Below are positions 11,472-22,413 of a stretch of DNA of 64,000 nt, one piece after another. The stretch spans positions 9,042,314 through 9,106,313 of the forward strand of contig NC_033623.1 of assembly GCF_001540865.1 (NCBI RefSeq), written 5' to 3'. This DNA is from Ananas comosus. Taxonomy: Eukaryota > Streptophyta > Magnoliopsida > Poales > Bromeliaceae. The notes under the pieces are model-generated. The model was not told the origin of the DNA, did not search any database, and saw nothing but the letters and a program-made list of their open reading frames with translations. Numbering within the stretch: position 1 is the first letter of the stretch; the number at the start of each line of letters is the position of its first letter. The position numbers and the translations under genes are program-made.

Positions 11472-12254
11472 GCAAAATAAGAAAAAAGAAATCCTTTTCA
11501 TGCTTAATAGTAAATATTTTTTACACTTTTATTACTTAGTAATAAAAATTTTCTCGTTTTTATTCGTGCAGGAGCATGACAATGTGGGGATCGGCGAAAC
11601 GCTCGAATCCATTGGGCTATTGCTTCTGCTATTTGTTACTGATTGGCTTCTTGAAACTTTTTGTTTTGTAATTCCGATTATCTAAAATTTTGTTGTGCAA
11701 ACTTATTTGGATGAACTTAATTTGTGCAGTGTGATTAATTCAACTTTTTAAATTTCTTTTCGTTTACACATATACCTGTTTGTTGTCTGTATATTTCATC
11801 TTGAATTATCATTTCTTGTGTCTGATACCACGCTTCTCTGAACTATATTTGTGATGCTTTATATATGTACGTTTTCCTGTGAACTTAAATGAGAAATTTC
11901 TTGTTTTCTATTTATTTGGATCTTTCACTCTGGCTCAGAAGTTTCTGTGTTTAATTTTAATTGACTCAGAATCGAATCAAACTAAAATCGAACAAACTTT
12001 ATCACCACATGTATACATGTCATATTTTTCGGCCATTTCTGATCTGATCATGTTGACCTGATCTGCTTCAGACTCAATTGACAGGACAAGCAAAACTATG
12101 TCGCAATTATAGATCCAGTCATTAAAAAAAAAAGCTGAATCAACCAAGAGTCAATTCTACCCTCACAAGATGTGTGAAACCCAATCCTGAGTAAACTACA
12201 AAAATCAAGGCCTCTAATAAAACAACTTAATTAGAGGAATGCTTCAATACATCA
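11472..12254 (+). other. Xylanase 3' flank / 3' UTR
   Basis: Downstream of the TGA at 11469-11471 is AT-rich DNA with no further exon of the gene. The same stretch recurs at 19136-19840 at about 98-99% identity, except for a segment of about 85 bp (12145-12232) that is missing from the second copy. Confidence 0.5.
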
Positions 12255-12366
12255 TAAATACTAAACATGCTACCCGTTTCGTTTATTTCTTTTAAAAATA
12301 AACTTAGATGGAAATGTTAATCAACTAAGATTCAAACTTGAAATCTCGGATACCAACTATCAAACT
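12255..12366 (-). mobile_element. SINE, antisense, cut by an assembly gap
   Basis: The complement carries a pol III B-box-like GTTTGAATCTTAG and the family tail AAATAAACGAAACGGGTAGC. The element is truncated at the N at 12367. The equivalent copy at 19840-19945 continues a little further. Confidence 0.5.
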
Positions 12367-12369
12367 NCC

Positions 12370-13401
12370 TGGATTAGATTGATATCTGCTTGTGACACTC
12401 ACAACAATCCCGATATCAGATCGTGTACACAGCATGGTGTATATAAGACTCCCTATAGCTGAGGCATTAGGGATCTTACTCAAACATTAAATCTCTTCAA
12501 ATGTATTGGGGCACATTTTCTTAAAGAGATAAATTTCATGTCTAAGAGGTAAAAGTCCCCTTTTGGAGTTTTCCATGCCGAACCTCTTCAGCACCTCTTC
12601 TATGTACATTTTCTGTGAGAGGCCTAGCATCCTTTTAGATCTATCTCTATAGACCTTTATCCCCAAAATATAGGATGCTTTCCCTAGATCTTTCATGGAG
12701 AATTCTTTAGACAACCATATTTTAACTGAAGTCAGCATTGGAATGTAATTCCCAATTAAGAGAATGTCATCCACATACAATACGAGGAATGTGACAGCTC
12801 TCCCACTGACCTTCTTATAAACACATAGTTCCTCCTCATTCTTAACGAAATCAAACGATTTAATCACGTTATCGAAACGAGTATTCCAAGTCCGAGATGC
12901 TTGCTTCAGTCCATAAATGGACCGTTGCAACTTGCATACTTTGTGACTTTCGTCACCGGAAGTGAAACCCAAAGGCTGCTCCATATAGATATCTTCCTCA
13001 AGATATCCATTTAGGAAAGCAGTTTTCATATCCATTTGCCAGATCTCATAATCATAGTATGCTGCAAGGGCAAGCAGTGTTCGAATAGATTTAAGCATGA
13101 CCACAGGTGAAAAGGTCTCCTGATAGTCAATGCCTTCGCGTTGACTATAACCTTTTGCAACCAGCCTTGCTTTATAGGTCTCTACCTTTCCATCCGAACC
13201 TATCTTTCTTTTGTAGATCCATTTACACCCAATAGGTACTATACCTTCTGGTGGGTCTACCAAAATCCAAACCTGGTTGGAATGCATTGAGTCAATTTCT
13301 GACTTCACGGAATCCAGCCATTTCTCGAAATCGATGTCAGACATCGCCTGGTTGTAGGTTTTGGGATCATCTTCATGTTCCCTATCTCCCATGAGGAACA
13401 T
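12370..13401 (-). pseudogene. Copia reverse transcriptase domain
   Basis: The minus-strand frame 13401-12487 contains GIVPIGCKWIYKRK, YKARLVAKGYSQ, QMDMKTAFLNG and the catalytic YVDDILL, all hallmarks of copia RT. A stop at 12487-12489 follows FEEI; downstream the same frame continues with SKIPNASAIGSLIYTMLCTR up to the gap. The ATG used by the frame at 13401 is internal to the polyprotein, so it is not a true start. Confidence 0.8.
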
Positions 13402-13758
13402 TTCCTCTACTTCCTCTGTAACGATACCTAAGTATCTTTTAGTGGGATGGGAGATTCTACTCGACCTACGAAGTGGAGGAGGTACAACATGTACTGGCTC
13501 AGCTTGAATAGGTTCTGTAGGTTTGATGACTCGTTGCTCTTCAGAGACTCTCTCTTTGAGCTCAATTTTTCTCCTACTAGCTTCTTAAATAAACTATTTT
13601 TCCAAGAAAATAGCATGTTTGCTTACAACTACATTGTGATTCTCTGGGATATAAAAATGGTAACCTAAGGTTTCTTTAGGATATCCAATAAAACGAGCCC
13701 TCTCAGACCTAGCCTCTAACTTGTCCGCCTGTAGTCGCTTAACATAGGCCGGACACCC

Positions 13759-14523
13759 CTAAATCTTGATATGACCAAGACTTGGTTTCTTACCATGCCA
13801 CATCTCATAGAGCGTGGTAGGAACAGATTTAGAGGGAACCCTATTTAACAAATAAGCAGCGGTAAGCAAAGCATGTCCCCAAAAAAATAAAGGAAGATCA
13901 ATGATGCTCATCATGGATCGAACCATATCCAATAAGGTTCGGTTTCTCCGTTCTGACACCCCGTTGAGTTGAGGTGTTCCCGAAGGAGTCCACTATGAGG
14001 CTATGCCGTTTTCTTTGAGATAATTTAGAAACTCTCCACTAAGTTATTCTCCTCCTCGATCTGATCGAAGAACCTTGATGGATTTTTCAGTTTGTTTTTC
14101 TACTTCATATCTGAATTCTTTGAACTTTTCAAAATTCTTAGACTTGTGTTTTACAAGATACACATACCCATACCGTGAATAATCATCGGTAAATGTTATG
14201 AAGTAGAGATAACCTCCCCTAGCATGCACATCAAATGACCCACACACATCAGTGTGTATCAAGGAAAGTATCTCAGTGGCCCTTTCCCCTTGTCCTACAA
14301 AGGGTAATTTCGTCAATTTTCTTTGAAGACAAGATTCACAAACTGCATAAGACTTTGAAGTCAATGGGCCGAGAAACCCATCTTTATCCAATTTATTGAT
14401 CCTTTCTTCTTCAATATGATCAAGCCTGAGGTGCCACATATACTTTAGGTTCATCTCATCTCTAGGTCTCTTAGACCCAACAGCAGTCACTACTTGCTCA
14501 GAAATATTTATAGATACATCCAT
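13759..14523 (-). pseudogene. Copia GAG-pre-integrase and integrase core
   Basis: Two minus-strand frames belong to one integrase. 14523-14044 has the zinc-binding region (WHLRLDH..., CESC), the first catalytic Asp in HTDVCG and the second in RSDRGGE. 13959-13759 has the C-terminal part (ERRNRTLLDMVRSM, AAYLLNRVPSK). A frame break lies near 14040. The host-like flanks carry no other gene. Confidence 0.75.
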
Positions 14524-14794
14524 ATGTAAATGATAAAAATTATCAATTATAAAACCACGGCCAATAATTTTATTTCTAAAATAAATTATGCAGTAGTTTT
14601 TGTTAAAATTAAACCATCCTGTGCAGAAATCAAATTTCTGCTAGCAGGAGGTACATAATTGCAGTCTTTAAGTAATAAAACATATCCTGACGGTAGTCGC
14701 AAAGGATAGGTGCCAGCAGCCACAGTAGCAACTCTTGCCCCGTTGCCCACCCGTAGGGTCACTTCACCATCCCTAAGCCCTCTACTTTCTCTTT

Positions 14795-15473
14795 TTAGAA
14801 GTAGAGGAAACCGTTAGTTTCTATTACGAGCAAGTTTGACATACCTTCCGAAGGTGTGTCCTTCCTCTTATTCTTTAGGCTCTCCAGGTAGAAAGAACAG
14901 TTCCTCTCACAATGACCGTCAACATTGCAGTGAAAACATTTTCCTTTATTAGCGACCCTTTTCTTAGGAGCTTCATTCTTGGGCTTATTTTCCGTCTTTT
15001 GTTTCTTCTCGGGTTTCTTCTTCCAATTAGACTTTCTTTTGGAAGAGGAAGCTCGCTCCACAGCGTAAACCGTTCCCTTTGAACTTTTCAAAAGTCCCCT
15101 CTATTATTACCAACATGTTCAATAACTCTGCATTGGTGCAGTCAATTTTATTCATATGGTAGTTTACAATAAACTGTCCATATGATACAGGAAGGGATTG
15201 CATGATCAGATCAACTTGCAATTCCTTGTCCATTTTACGCCAAGCTTCTCAAGCTCCTCGAGGTCTATGATCATTGTCAAACAATGATCATGAACAGACT
15301 GCCCTTCTGTTAGTTATTGGATGGTTTGGCAACGTGGGGTTTACCTGGTCGAGAACAATGCAGAACTTATTGGAATTTAAAACTATTTTTAAATTCCTTA
15401 GCCAGTCTTTATAATTAATTTCAGTTAAGGAATTTGTTTCGAGAATACGAGAGAGATAATTGGAAGCAGACAT
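14795..15473 (-). pseudogene. Copia gag with CCHC zinc knuckle
   Basis: Gag begins MSASNYLSRILETNSLTEIN at 15473. It continues in other frames through 15233-15027 (MDKELQVDLIMQSLPVSYGQF) and 15091-14795, which ends in the nucleic-acid-binding knuckle CFHCNVDGHCERNC (C-x2-C-x4-H-x4-C). At least two frameshifts separate the pieces. Confidence 0.7.
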
Positions 15474-17126
15474 TTACTTTGCAGAGAGTAAAGATTCAAG
15501 TTAGATATTTGTATTTGTTTTGAAAATTTGTTTTAGGGATTTTAAAAATAAATTTAGCCTCCCACTGTTTTCTCGAGTCTCTTACACTCCTCGGGTAGAG
15601 AAACGGAAACCCAACGCGACAAGAGGTTTCAAGTGGGTACTGCGGTCCCACCAATTTAACGTACCACCTCACCTAACAGTTATTGGTGATATGCAAACCG
15701 ACGAGTGGACAAGTCTTGTCCAATGCTTCTCAAGCAAATTGCAGTGATCGGTCTCTAAGTCCTGTAGGCCTCACCTGACAGTTATTGGCCCCATTCCTTA
15801 GTTAAGTCAAACCCGCCGTTCAAACGCGTAAACAAAGCCGTCATTGGGTCCCTCACCTGACAGTTATTGGGCCCAACCCCATCTTTATTCCGCAGCATCT
15901 CATGCTAATAGAGTGGTTGCGAATTCCCGATGCAACTGACCACTGTAACCAGCCGTGCCAATCAACACCAGAAAAGCGCCCGCACTTCTACAACGACGGA
16001 AAACCGCTCGACTTAATATTTATGAGGAGATTTATTTAGGTCTCAAAAAATATTTTATTTATTTACATCTAATGCAAATAAAATAAAAAATCAATCCGCG
16101 CAAACAAACATAATTAAACTCGTGATGATCATGGATCTTAGAAGTGGATTCGGACTCGAGCCACTGAGTCGGAATCGGGGTCTTAGGGTCATAAATTACA
16201 AGCACACACACGTCATCAGTTTGATCATCTTCAACTTCTTGATCCGATCTGGAGCTTCAACTTGATTTGATCCTTATCAACACCTTGATCCGACCGCCAT
16301 CAAGTATTCGTCTCTATCCGGGCCTTGCGAACTTTTAGGCTTGCAACCGTTCAACCAATGACGTGCAACCATACATTATACAACCCAACAATACAAATGA
16401 AATAAAAATTAATTACATTTGATATCTTTTATCTCTAATCTATTGAGACACGCAGGTCTCCAAATAAATCGGCTTGTGCACGCAGGCACAACTATAGCCA
16501 TCTCTAATACAAAGTCCTTAATTTAAACAAATTTAAAATTACAGGATTCTGCATACACATCATACATCACATGTCGAAATATAAATAGGTCGCTATCCAT
16601 GATCATCACCGATATGTATCTCATACATCACATATAAATAAAAAATTTTGGGTATTCTAATTAACCGTTAATCGATAATTCGAAAAATAGTAGTGACTAA
16701 TCACTAAAACAATTAATCTAATTAATCGTTTATAATCTTGATCAAAAATTTAATCGTCAAAAATAACAATTTGATCTCATCAAGATTTGATCTAATCAAA
16801 TTAGAATTTTCTTTTTCTTTTATTTAAAATTTGAATTGATCTAATCAATTAAACAAAATTTAAAAAAATTATAAATTTTTTTTGATGTCCGTACGGACGC
16901 TACCGTAGCGTCCGTACGGACGCTACAGTAGTTGCTACAGTAGCTTCTTTTTTCTTTTTTTTTTTTTTGGTTGCTAGTTTGCTTGAAAACAAAAAAACCG
17001 TCGATTAAGTTGTTTGATAAATTTATGTTTTTCGAATTTTCCAAAAACGATCTATAAATCGTTTTCTCGGCAAAAAACGGCTTAGAATACCCAAAATCAT
17101 AATTTTAATCTTAAAAACATGAGGAT

Positions 17127-17140
17127 GGCTCTGATACCAC
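17127..17140 (-). promoter_or_regulatory. Primer-binding site of the copia element
   Basis: GGCTCTGATACCAC is the complement of the Met-tRNA-primed site TGGTATCAGAGCC and directly abuts the LTR start at 17141. Confidence 0.7.
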
Positions 17141-18848
17141 TGTTAGAAAATTGCGTACGGTAAAAACACAGCGGAAAAAGAAATCAAACAAATTTGATTT
17201 TTGAAAACTCTCGAGATCCAATCTCAAAAACCACGCAATTAGGATCCCTCATGTTTTAAGATTAAAGAAGAAAAACAAGATCGAATCTTTATCTTTTTCG
17301 CGGATAGATCTTCCCCTCAATTTGATGATCGTGGAATTCGGTTCTTTTGAAGCCGCACACGCGTCCGGCCTTTATAGGTATCCACACGAGGTTCTTGATT
17401 TGATCGATGTCCTCACCGGGGTGCTAGCTCCCTTGCAAAAGGACGTCTTTGTTGCTAGAAGATGGAAAAGAGAAGAGAGGATAGAGGACGATTAGGGTTT
17501 TCTAAAAACTCCCGTATATTATATATAGGAATATAATCCTATTCCTAATAATATAATGACAATTAAGGATAAGTATAAATCTAGATTTAAATTTATCTTT
17601 TCCTTAATTGGTTAGATCGATCAAATCCTAATTTGATTCAACTTGAATTTTATATTAATTTGATCTTATCAAATTAATAATGCAACATTTGCACATAAGT
17701 CCTCTTATAATTTACTAACTATTAGTAAGTCCTCTCTTGTAACATTTACACCTTAATACCACTAATTTGTAACAATTACAAATTAGTCCAATTATCATTC
17801 TATTGACAATTAGGTCCTCCGACGATTCAATAATCGCGATCTAGCTATTCGATCAATCACAAGCTCTTATGTGTGTGACCCTATAGGTTCTATTCTATCT
17901 GGTAGTGAGATATATTTTGATCACTATCAACAATATCACTGAAACTCCTTTCAATGGATTAGAACAATTCCAACTCAGCCCAATGAGAATTATTGATCAT
18001 CTAGATAATTCTCATGAGTCTCACAATCCACCAGTGACGCCTAGCAGCATGTAGTGGCATTCCAGTAGAATGGAATAATGAACCTACCGTGTGATACAAT
18101 CCTTCTATCATGAGTCCCGACTAGACGGAGGTTATGGAACAACTCGTCAAACCCCATCGTCTGTCATATGTTAAATTTATTCGACTCGAGTTTCTAATAT
18201 CGGAAACCCTTTTCCGCTATTTATTCTGCCCTGGCCAAGGTCTTCTAAACTCGGTCTCATAAATCACATAGGACTAACACCCCTATCTACCAAGGGAGAT
18301 AGATTCCATCTAAGTGCGCATCCTATTCCTACAATGAACCTACTGCAGCCAACATACACCGCAAGGACCCGAATGGCTAGGGACCAAGTGTATGTACAGT
18401 CAAACTACAGTAACCTCATTGTAAATAGCCGAGGCACCGCAGGTCAAAGGACCAGTCACACTACTGCAACAATTGAGTAAGTCACTGACGAGTGAGTAGA
18501 CATCCAAGTGACTTCTCGCGTTGGTCACGCTCGGTACCCTTGTTCTCTAACAACCACCTGCATATTCGCTTCAGTGTCCCCACACTGTCGACTCGAAACT
18601 CGTCTACCCTAAAAGGGAAGCGACCTATGCACCAATCACATCGGATCAATCACCGTCCCCGTGATGATCCATTGATCGGGAACATTTAGGAATTAATCAC
18701 CAATGACACATGTCTCAAATTCTCAACACTTGAGAATATATGTCATCATCTTATCTCTCTCTTGTACTTAGTCTAGGGCGAGTGAGGTCCTAACTTAGCA
18801 AGTAGAGAAGCAGGCTTGCTCACTTCGCAAAGGAAGGCGAGCGCCGCA
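17141..18848 (-). repeat. LTR of the copia element (about 1.7 kb)
   Basis: The LTR begins TGTTAGAAAATTGCG next to the primer site and runs to about GCGCCGCA (18848), just before the duplicated xylanase exon at 18852. The outer border is inferred from where xylanase homology resumes. No second LTR is in the window for comparison, and the 5-bp flank (CGGGG) does not match the insertion-site bases AGTGG well. Confidence 0.55.
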
Positions 18849-18851
18849 CGG

Positions 18852-19135
18852 GGTATAATTCTATGGACTCCGTTCCATGAAAGCGGGTGCTACCAAATGT
18901 GCCTTACTGATGGAAGTTTCAAGAACCTTCCGACAGGTGACGTCGTCGATAGGCTCTTACGAGAATGGCAAATGAAAGAGATAAAAGGAACAAGTGACGA
19001 TCACGGTTCGTTTAACTTCACTGGATTCCTAGGCGAGTATAAGGTGACCGTGACCGACGGGAACATGTCGACCACTGCTACATTCTCGTTAGACCGCAGT
19101 GACGAGACCAAGCACATCAACATCCAAATGTGAGC
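18852..19135 (+). pseudogene. Second copy of the xylanase last exon (partial)
   Basis: From GGTATAATTC on, the sequence repeats exon 7 of the xylanase from 11190 to its TGA, with intact reading frame (IILWTPFHESGCYQMCLTDG to KHINIQM). It lacks the first 54 bases of the exon, and its upstream neighbour is the copia LTR, so it cannot be expressed as a xylanase. Identity with the first copy is near complete. Either the copia inserted in this exon in one allele, or the 3' end was duplicated. Confidence 0.8.
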
Positions 19136-19839
19136 AAAATAAGAAAAAAGAAATCCTTTTCATGCTTAATAGTAAATATTTTTTACACTTTTATTACTTA
19201 GTAATAAAAATTTTCTCGTTTTTATTCATGCAGGAGCATGACAATGTGGGGATCGGCGAAACGCTCGAATCCATTGGGCTATTGCTTCTGCTATTTGTTA
19301 CTGATTGGTTTCTTGAAACTTTTTGTTTTGTAATTCCGATTATCTAAAATTTTGTTGTGCAAAATTATTTGGATGATCTTAATTTGTGCAGTGTGATTAA
19401 TTCAACTTTTTAAATTTCTTTTCGTTTACACATATACCTGTTTGTTGTCTGTATATTTCATCTTGAATTATCATTTCTTGTGTCTGATACCACGCTTCTC
19501 TGAACTATATTTGTGATGCTTTATATATGTACGTTTTCCTGTGAACTTAAATGAGAAATTTCTTGTTTTCTATTTATTTGGATCTTTCACTCTGGCTCAG
19601 AAGTTTCTGTGTTTAATTTTAATTGACTCAGAATCGAATCAAACTAAAATCGAACAAACTTTATCACCACATGAATACATGTCATATTTTTCGGCCATTT
19701 CTGATCTGATCATGTTGACCTGATCTGCTTCAGACTCAATTGACAGGACAAACAAAACTATGTCGCAATTATAGATCCAGTCATTAAAAAAAAAAAGCTG
19801 AATCAACCATTAGAGGAATGCTTCAATACATCATAAATA

Positions 19840-19945
19840 CTAAACATGCTACCCGTTTCGTTTATTTCTCTTAAAAATAAACTTAGATGGAAATGTTAAT
19901 CAACTAAGATTCAAACTTGGAATCTCGGATACCAACTACCAAACC
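19840..19945 (-). mobile_element. SINE, antisense (second copy)
   Basis: Same SINE fragment as 12255-12366, embedded in the duplicated xylanase 3' flank. It ends where GDSL lipase homology starts. Confidence 0.5.
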
Positions 19946-19951
19946 CTTTGC

Positions 19952-20632
19952 CAACACAATGGCACTGTGTGCAGACTACCAGGTGCAACTGCATGTAAAG
20001 ATCCGTCGAGTTACGTAAGTTGGGATGGTGTTCACTTACAAACTACAACAGAATTAGATTATATAGACAAATTTTTTGGGCACGTTTATGTAATTGTTCA
20101 ATTTATGCCAAAATTTTTTTAAAAAATCTACTAAGGCCTAAATATAAAACCCAATCTAATCAAAAACAAAAAATTCTCTACTCAACCAACCCCACCCAGC
20201 CCACTCGGCCCGAATACAAATGGAAAAGGGAAAAAAAAAAAAGAAAAAAAAAATGATCACCATTTTCTCTTCTCCTCTTTCACCGCCGCAGCCGATGAGG
20301 TAGGGTTCCGGCAGCTGGAGTTCAACCACGAGGATCTCGTAGGGACCATAGAGGGCTATGATCGCCATGTATCCTCCACCACAGGTCGCTGGAAGAGTGG
20401 GTGCCAAATATCAAGGCTGACCCATATATAGCGATCCCATATATAGCAATACTTTTAAAAAGTATCGGTAATTTAGCCAACAATATTTTTTTTTTACATA
20501 TACCGATTTACATATACCGATATGTAAAAGTATTGCTATACACCGTTTTTATTGTAATTTTCATACAAACAGATTGCTACTACTTGGCTCCGGGGTCCCT
20601 ATGCTCATCCACTGATACTAAGCCACTAAAAT
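19952..20632 (+). pseudogene. GDSL lipase last-exon fragment (relic C), split by a MITE
   Basis: The left part matches VCGLPGATACKDPSSYVSWD of the intact gene's exon 5 (59459-59535). The right part (20568-20632) matches NRYIATSWLYGPYAHPPILSY with changes. A 519-bp CACTA MITE separates them. The first bases are frameshifted relative to the intact gene. Homology to the intact gene's 3' flank continues to about 20850. No upstream exons are present. Confidence 0.7.
20041..20559 (+). mobile_element. CACTA MITE family 1, copy 2 (519 bp)
   Basis: Ends are AACTACAACAGAATTAG (first base changed from C) and the complement of an altered CACTACAAC terminus. The interior is colinear with 23776-24285: GGCCTAAATATAAA, CCCAATC, A-rich tract, then AAAAAGTATCGGTAATTTAG. 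It interrupts the DGVHLT block of the GDSL relic. Confidence 0.65.
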
Positions 20633-21905
20633 TGTCACGTTTATTCTCATCAATATTACATGCAGGAAAAAATAAATGTGTAACATGTGGTTGTTCGTTC
20701 ATTGATTTGGTCTGATTTGTTGGTATAACTTCATATATTGACAGAATTTGTGAGCAGCGTTGTTCGATTTGTTATTCCATTGAGTGCATTTACCCAAGAT
20801 TGTACAGAATCATCATCTCAGAGATTCTCAGTGGTATGTGATAGCAAGCGTATATATGTTAAACATGAATACATTCTGAAGCAAACAAGGAAGATGCCTG
20901 GCACTAGAAACTCAATTTGGAGTGAAAAGATATTTCGACTACAGTTTAATGTTTTCTGAGTTAGCTAACTATTGCCTACTCTTTCGAAGGTGGCTAATTT
21001 TCACAAGCAAATTAACCCTCCGATTGTCTCTACAACGTTCCTAATTAATTCTTTGATCACTGTACAGCCATCAAGCAGGGCCCTGGACTACTATTTTTCT
21101 TTTTGCTAAGGGTGCATTTGGGTAGCATTATTTAAAGTTTCTGGATATTAAAAGATTAAGAAAAATTTTATCGATCGGTAGAATAGATTATTGGGAAGTG
21201 TATATGTTATTTCTATATTTGATTCCCACAATTAGGCGGCTTACCATCCTAAAGATACAATCTTTGTTATTTAATTAAAAATTGGACTATCTAACTGAAA
21301 TAATGAGATAAATGGTGGAGCAATAGACTATCTATGAATGGAGCAGGAGCAAGTTACAATTCTTATCACAATATGCAGACCAACATAAAACATTATCGAA
21401 AGTTTAGGATTTCAAATATCGAATTAGAAAGTCCGAAGACTAAAATAAATATTAGGTAATGTTCATGCACTGGTAGTGCAAGTCACTATTTGATTGTTAT
21501 AGTATTAGATCCCTTCCCAAGAGGTTTTTTGTTCAATTTTCATATTGATAATATCTGCTTACATTTATATATATATATCCATGGTCTTGCTATCAATTCA
21601 TGTGGCAAATCGATCATGCCATGCGCATTGATAAAAGAGTCAACAGAAAAAAATGGCAAATATAAATTAATTTATAAGAATTAAACACAAAATCTCTATG
21701 GATGAAAAGTCTTAAATCTATTTAGATGCCATATTAATCATGATGTCGTACATTCTATCTTACTAGTATCTTAAATAATATGATTATATGAACCAAACAT
21801 TAGAATGCCACATCGTCAATAATAGAACAAGCAGTAATTAAATTTTTAGGCATTCTTTTATTTCAAGTAATCTATTAAACACGCTCTATAATAATATTTC
21901 AAGAC

Positions 21906-21946
<41 letters not shown>

Positions 21947-22121
21947 GTGAAGCTAGAATACTATTTATAATATAAGAATAGTATTTATTATCAACTTTTA
22001 ATCATTTGATGCCTACAATTTAGTGACAGTTTGTGGAAAAATAATAATTCATAAATAAAAACGTTTAGCTAGTCAACAGATATATTAACAAAATTTGTGA
22101 AAGTATATATGATATTTTAAA
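20633..22121. other. Intergenic with old GDSL 3'-flank homology
   Basis: 20680-20850 resembles 59725-59890 downstream of the intact GDSL gene (GAGTGCATTTACCC, CAGAATCATCATCTCA), showing that the duplicated unit reached past the gene. A (CT)n(TA)n tract lies at 21906-21948. Nothing else recognisable was seen. Confidence 0.5.
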
Positions 22122-22413
22122 GGGATAATTGCCTATATACCCCTTAAAACTTAAAACATATCTAATTTATCTCTATTTTTTTTTATTCCCAATATACCCC
22201 ACATATGTTCCTCCGTTATTCAAAAATATCGCTATAGTTATCACCCGTTAAGTTATCTCGAATTCGATGTGAGTTATATGTCTACCAGAGTTAAAAAAGA
22301 TTAAAATACCTTTTTTACCCTTAACTTAAGGGCGAATAAGAAAAGTTTTGATGGTAGATGGTTATATTTGAAAAGTCGGAGTCGTTTTGGCATCTGAGGC
22401 TTGTCGAATAACC

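Larger units (their letters stand above)
12368..18850 (-). mobile_element. Decayed copia retrotransposon, antisense
   Basis: Reading on the minus strand from high to low coordinates: one LTR (about 18848-17141, bounded TG..CA), a primer-binding site complementary to initiator Met-tRNA (17127-17140), a 1.6-kb leader, gag, integrase and reverse transcriptase, in copia order (integrase before RT). The element stops at the N at 12367 within the RT-RNase H linker, so RNase H and the second LTR are missing. The frames are broken by several frameshifts and stops, so it cannot be autonomous. It is wedged between two copies of the xylanase 3' end. Confidence 0.8.

Noticed and set aside
18816..19133. 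Open frame that looks like a short second xylanase gene starting upstream of IILWTPFHESG
   Set aside because: Its first 12 codons lie in the copia LTR; only the duplicated last exon is xylanase, without catalytic domain.
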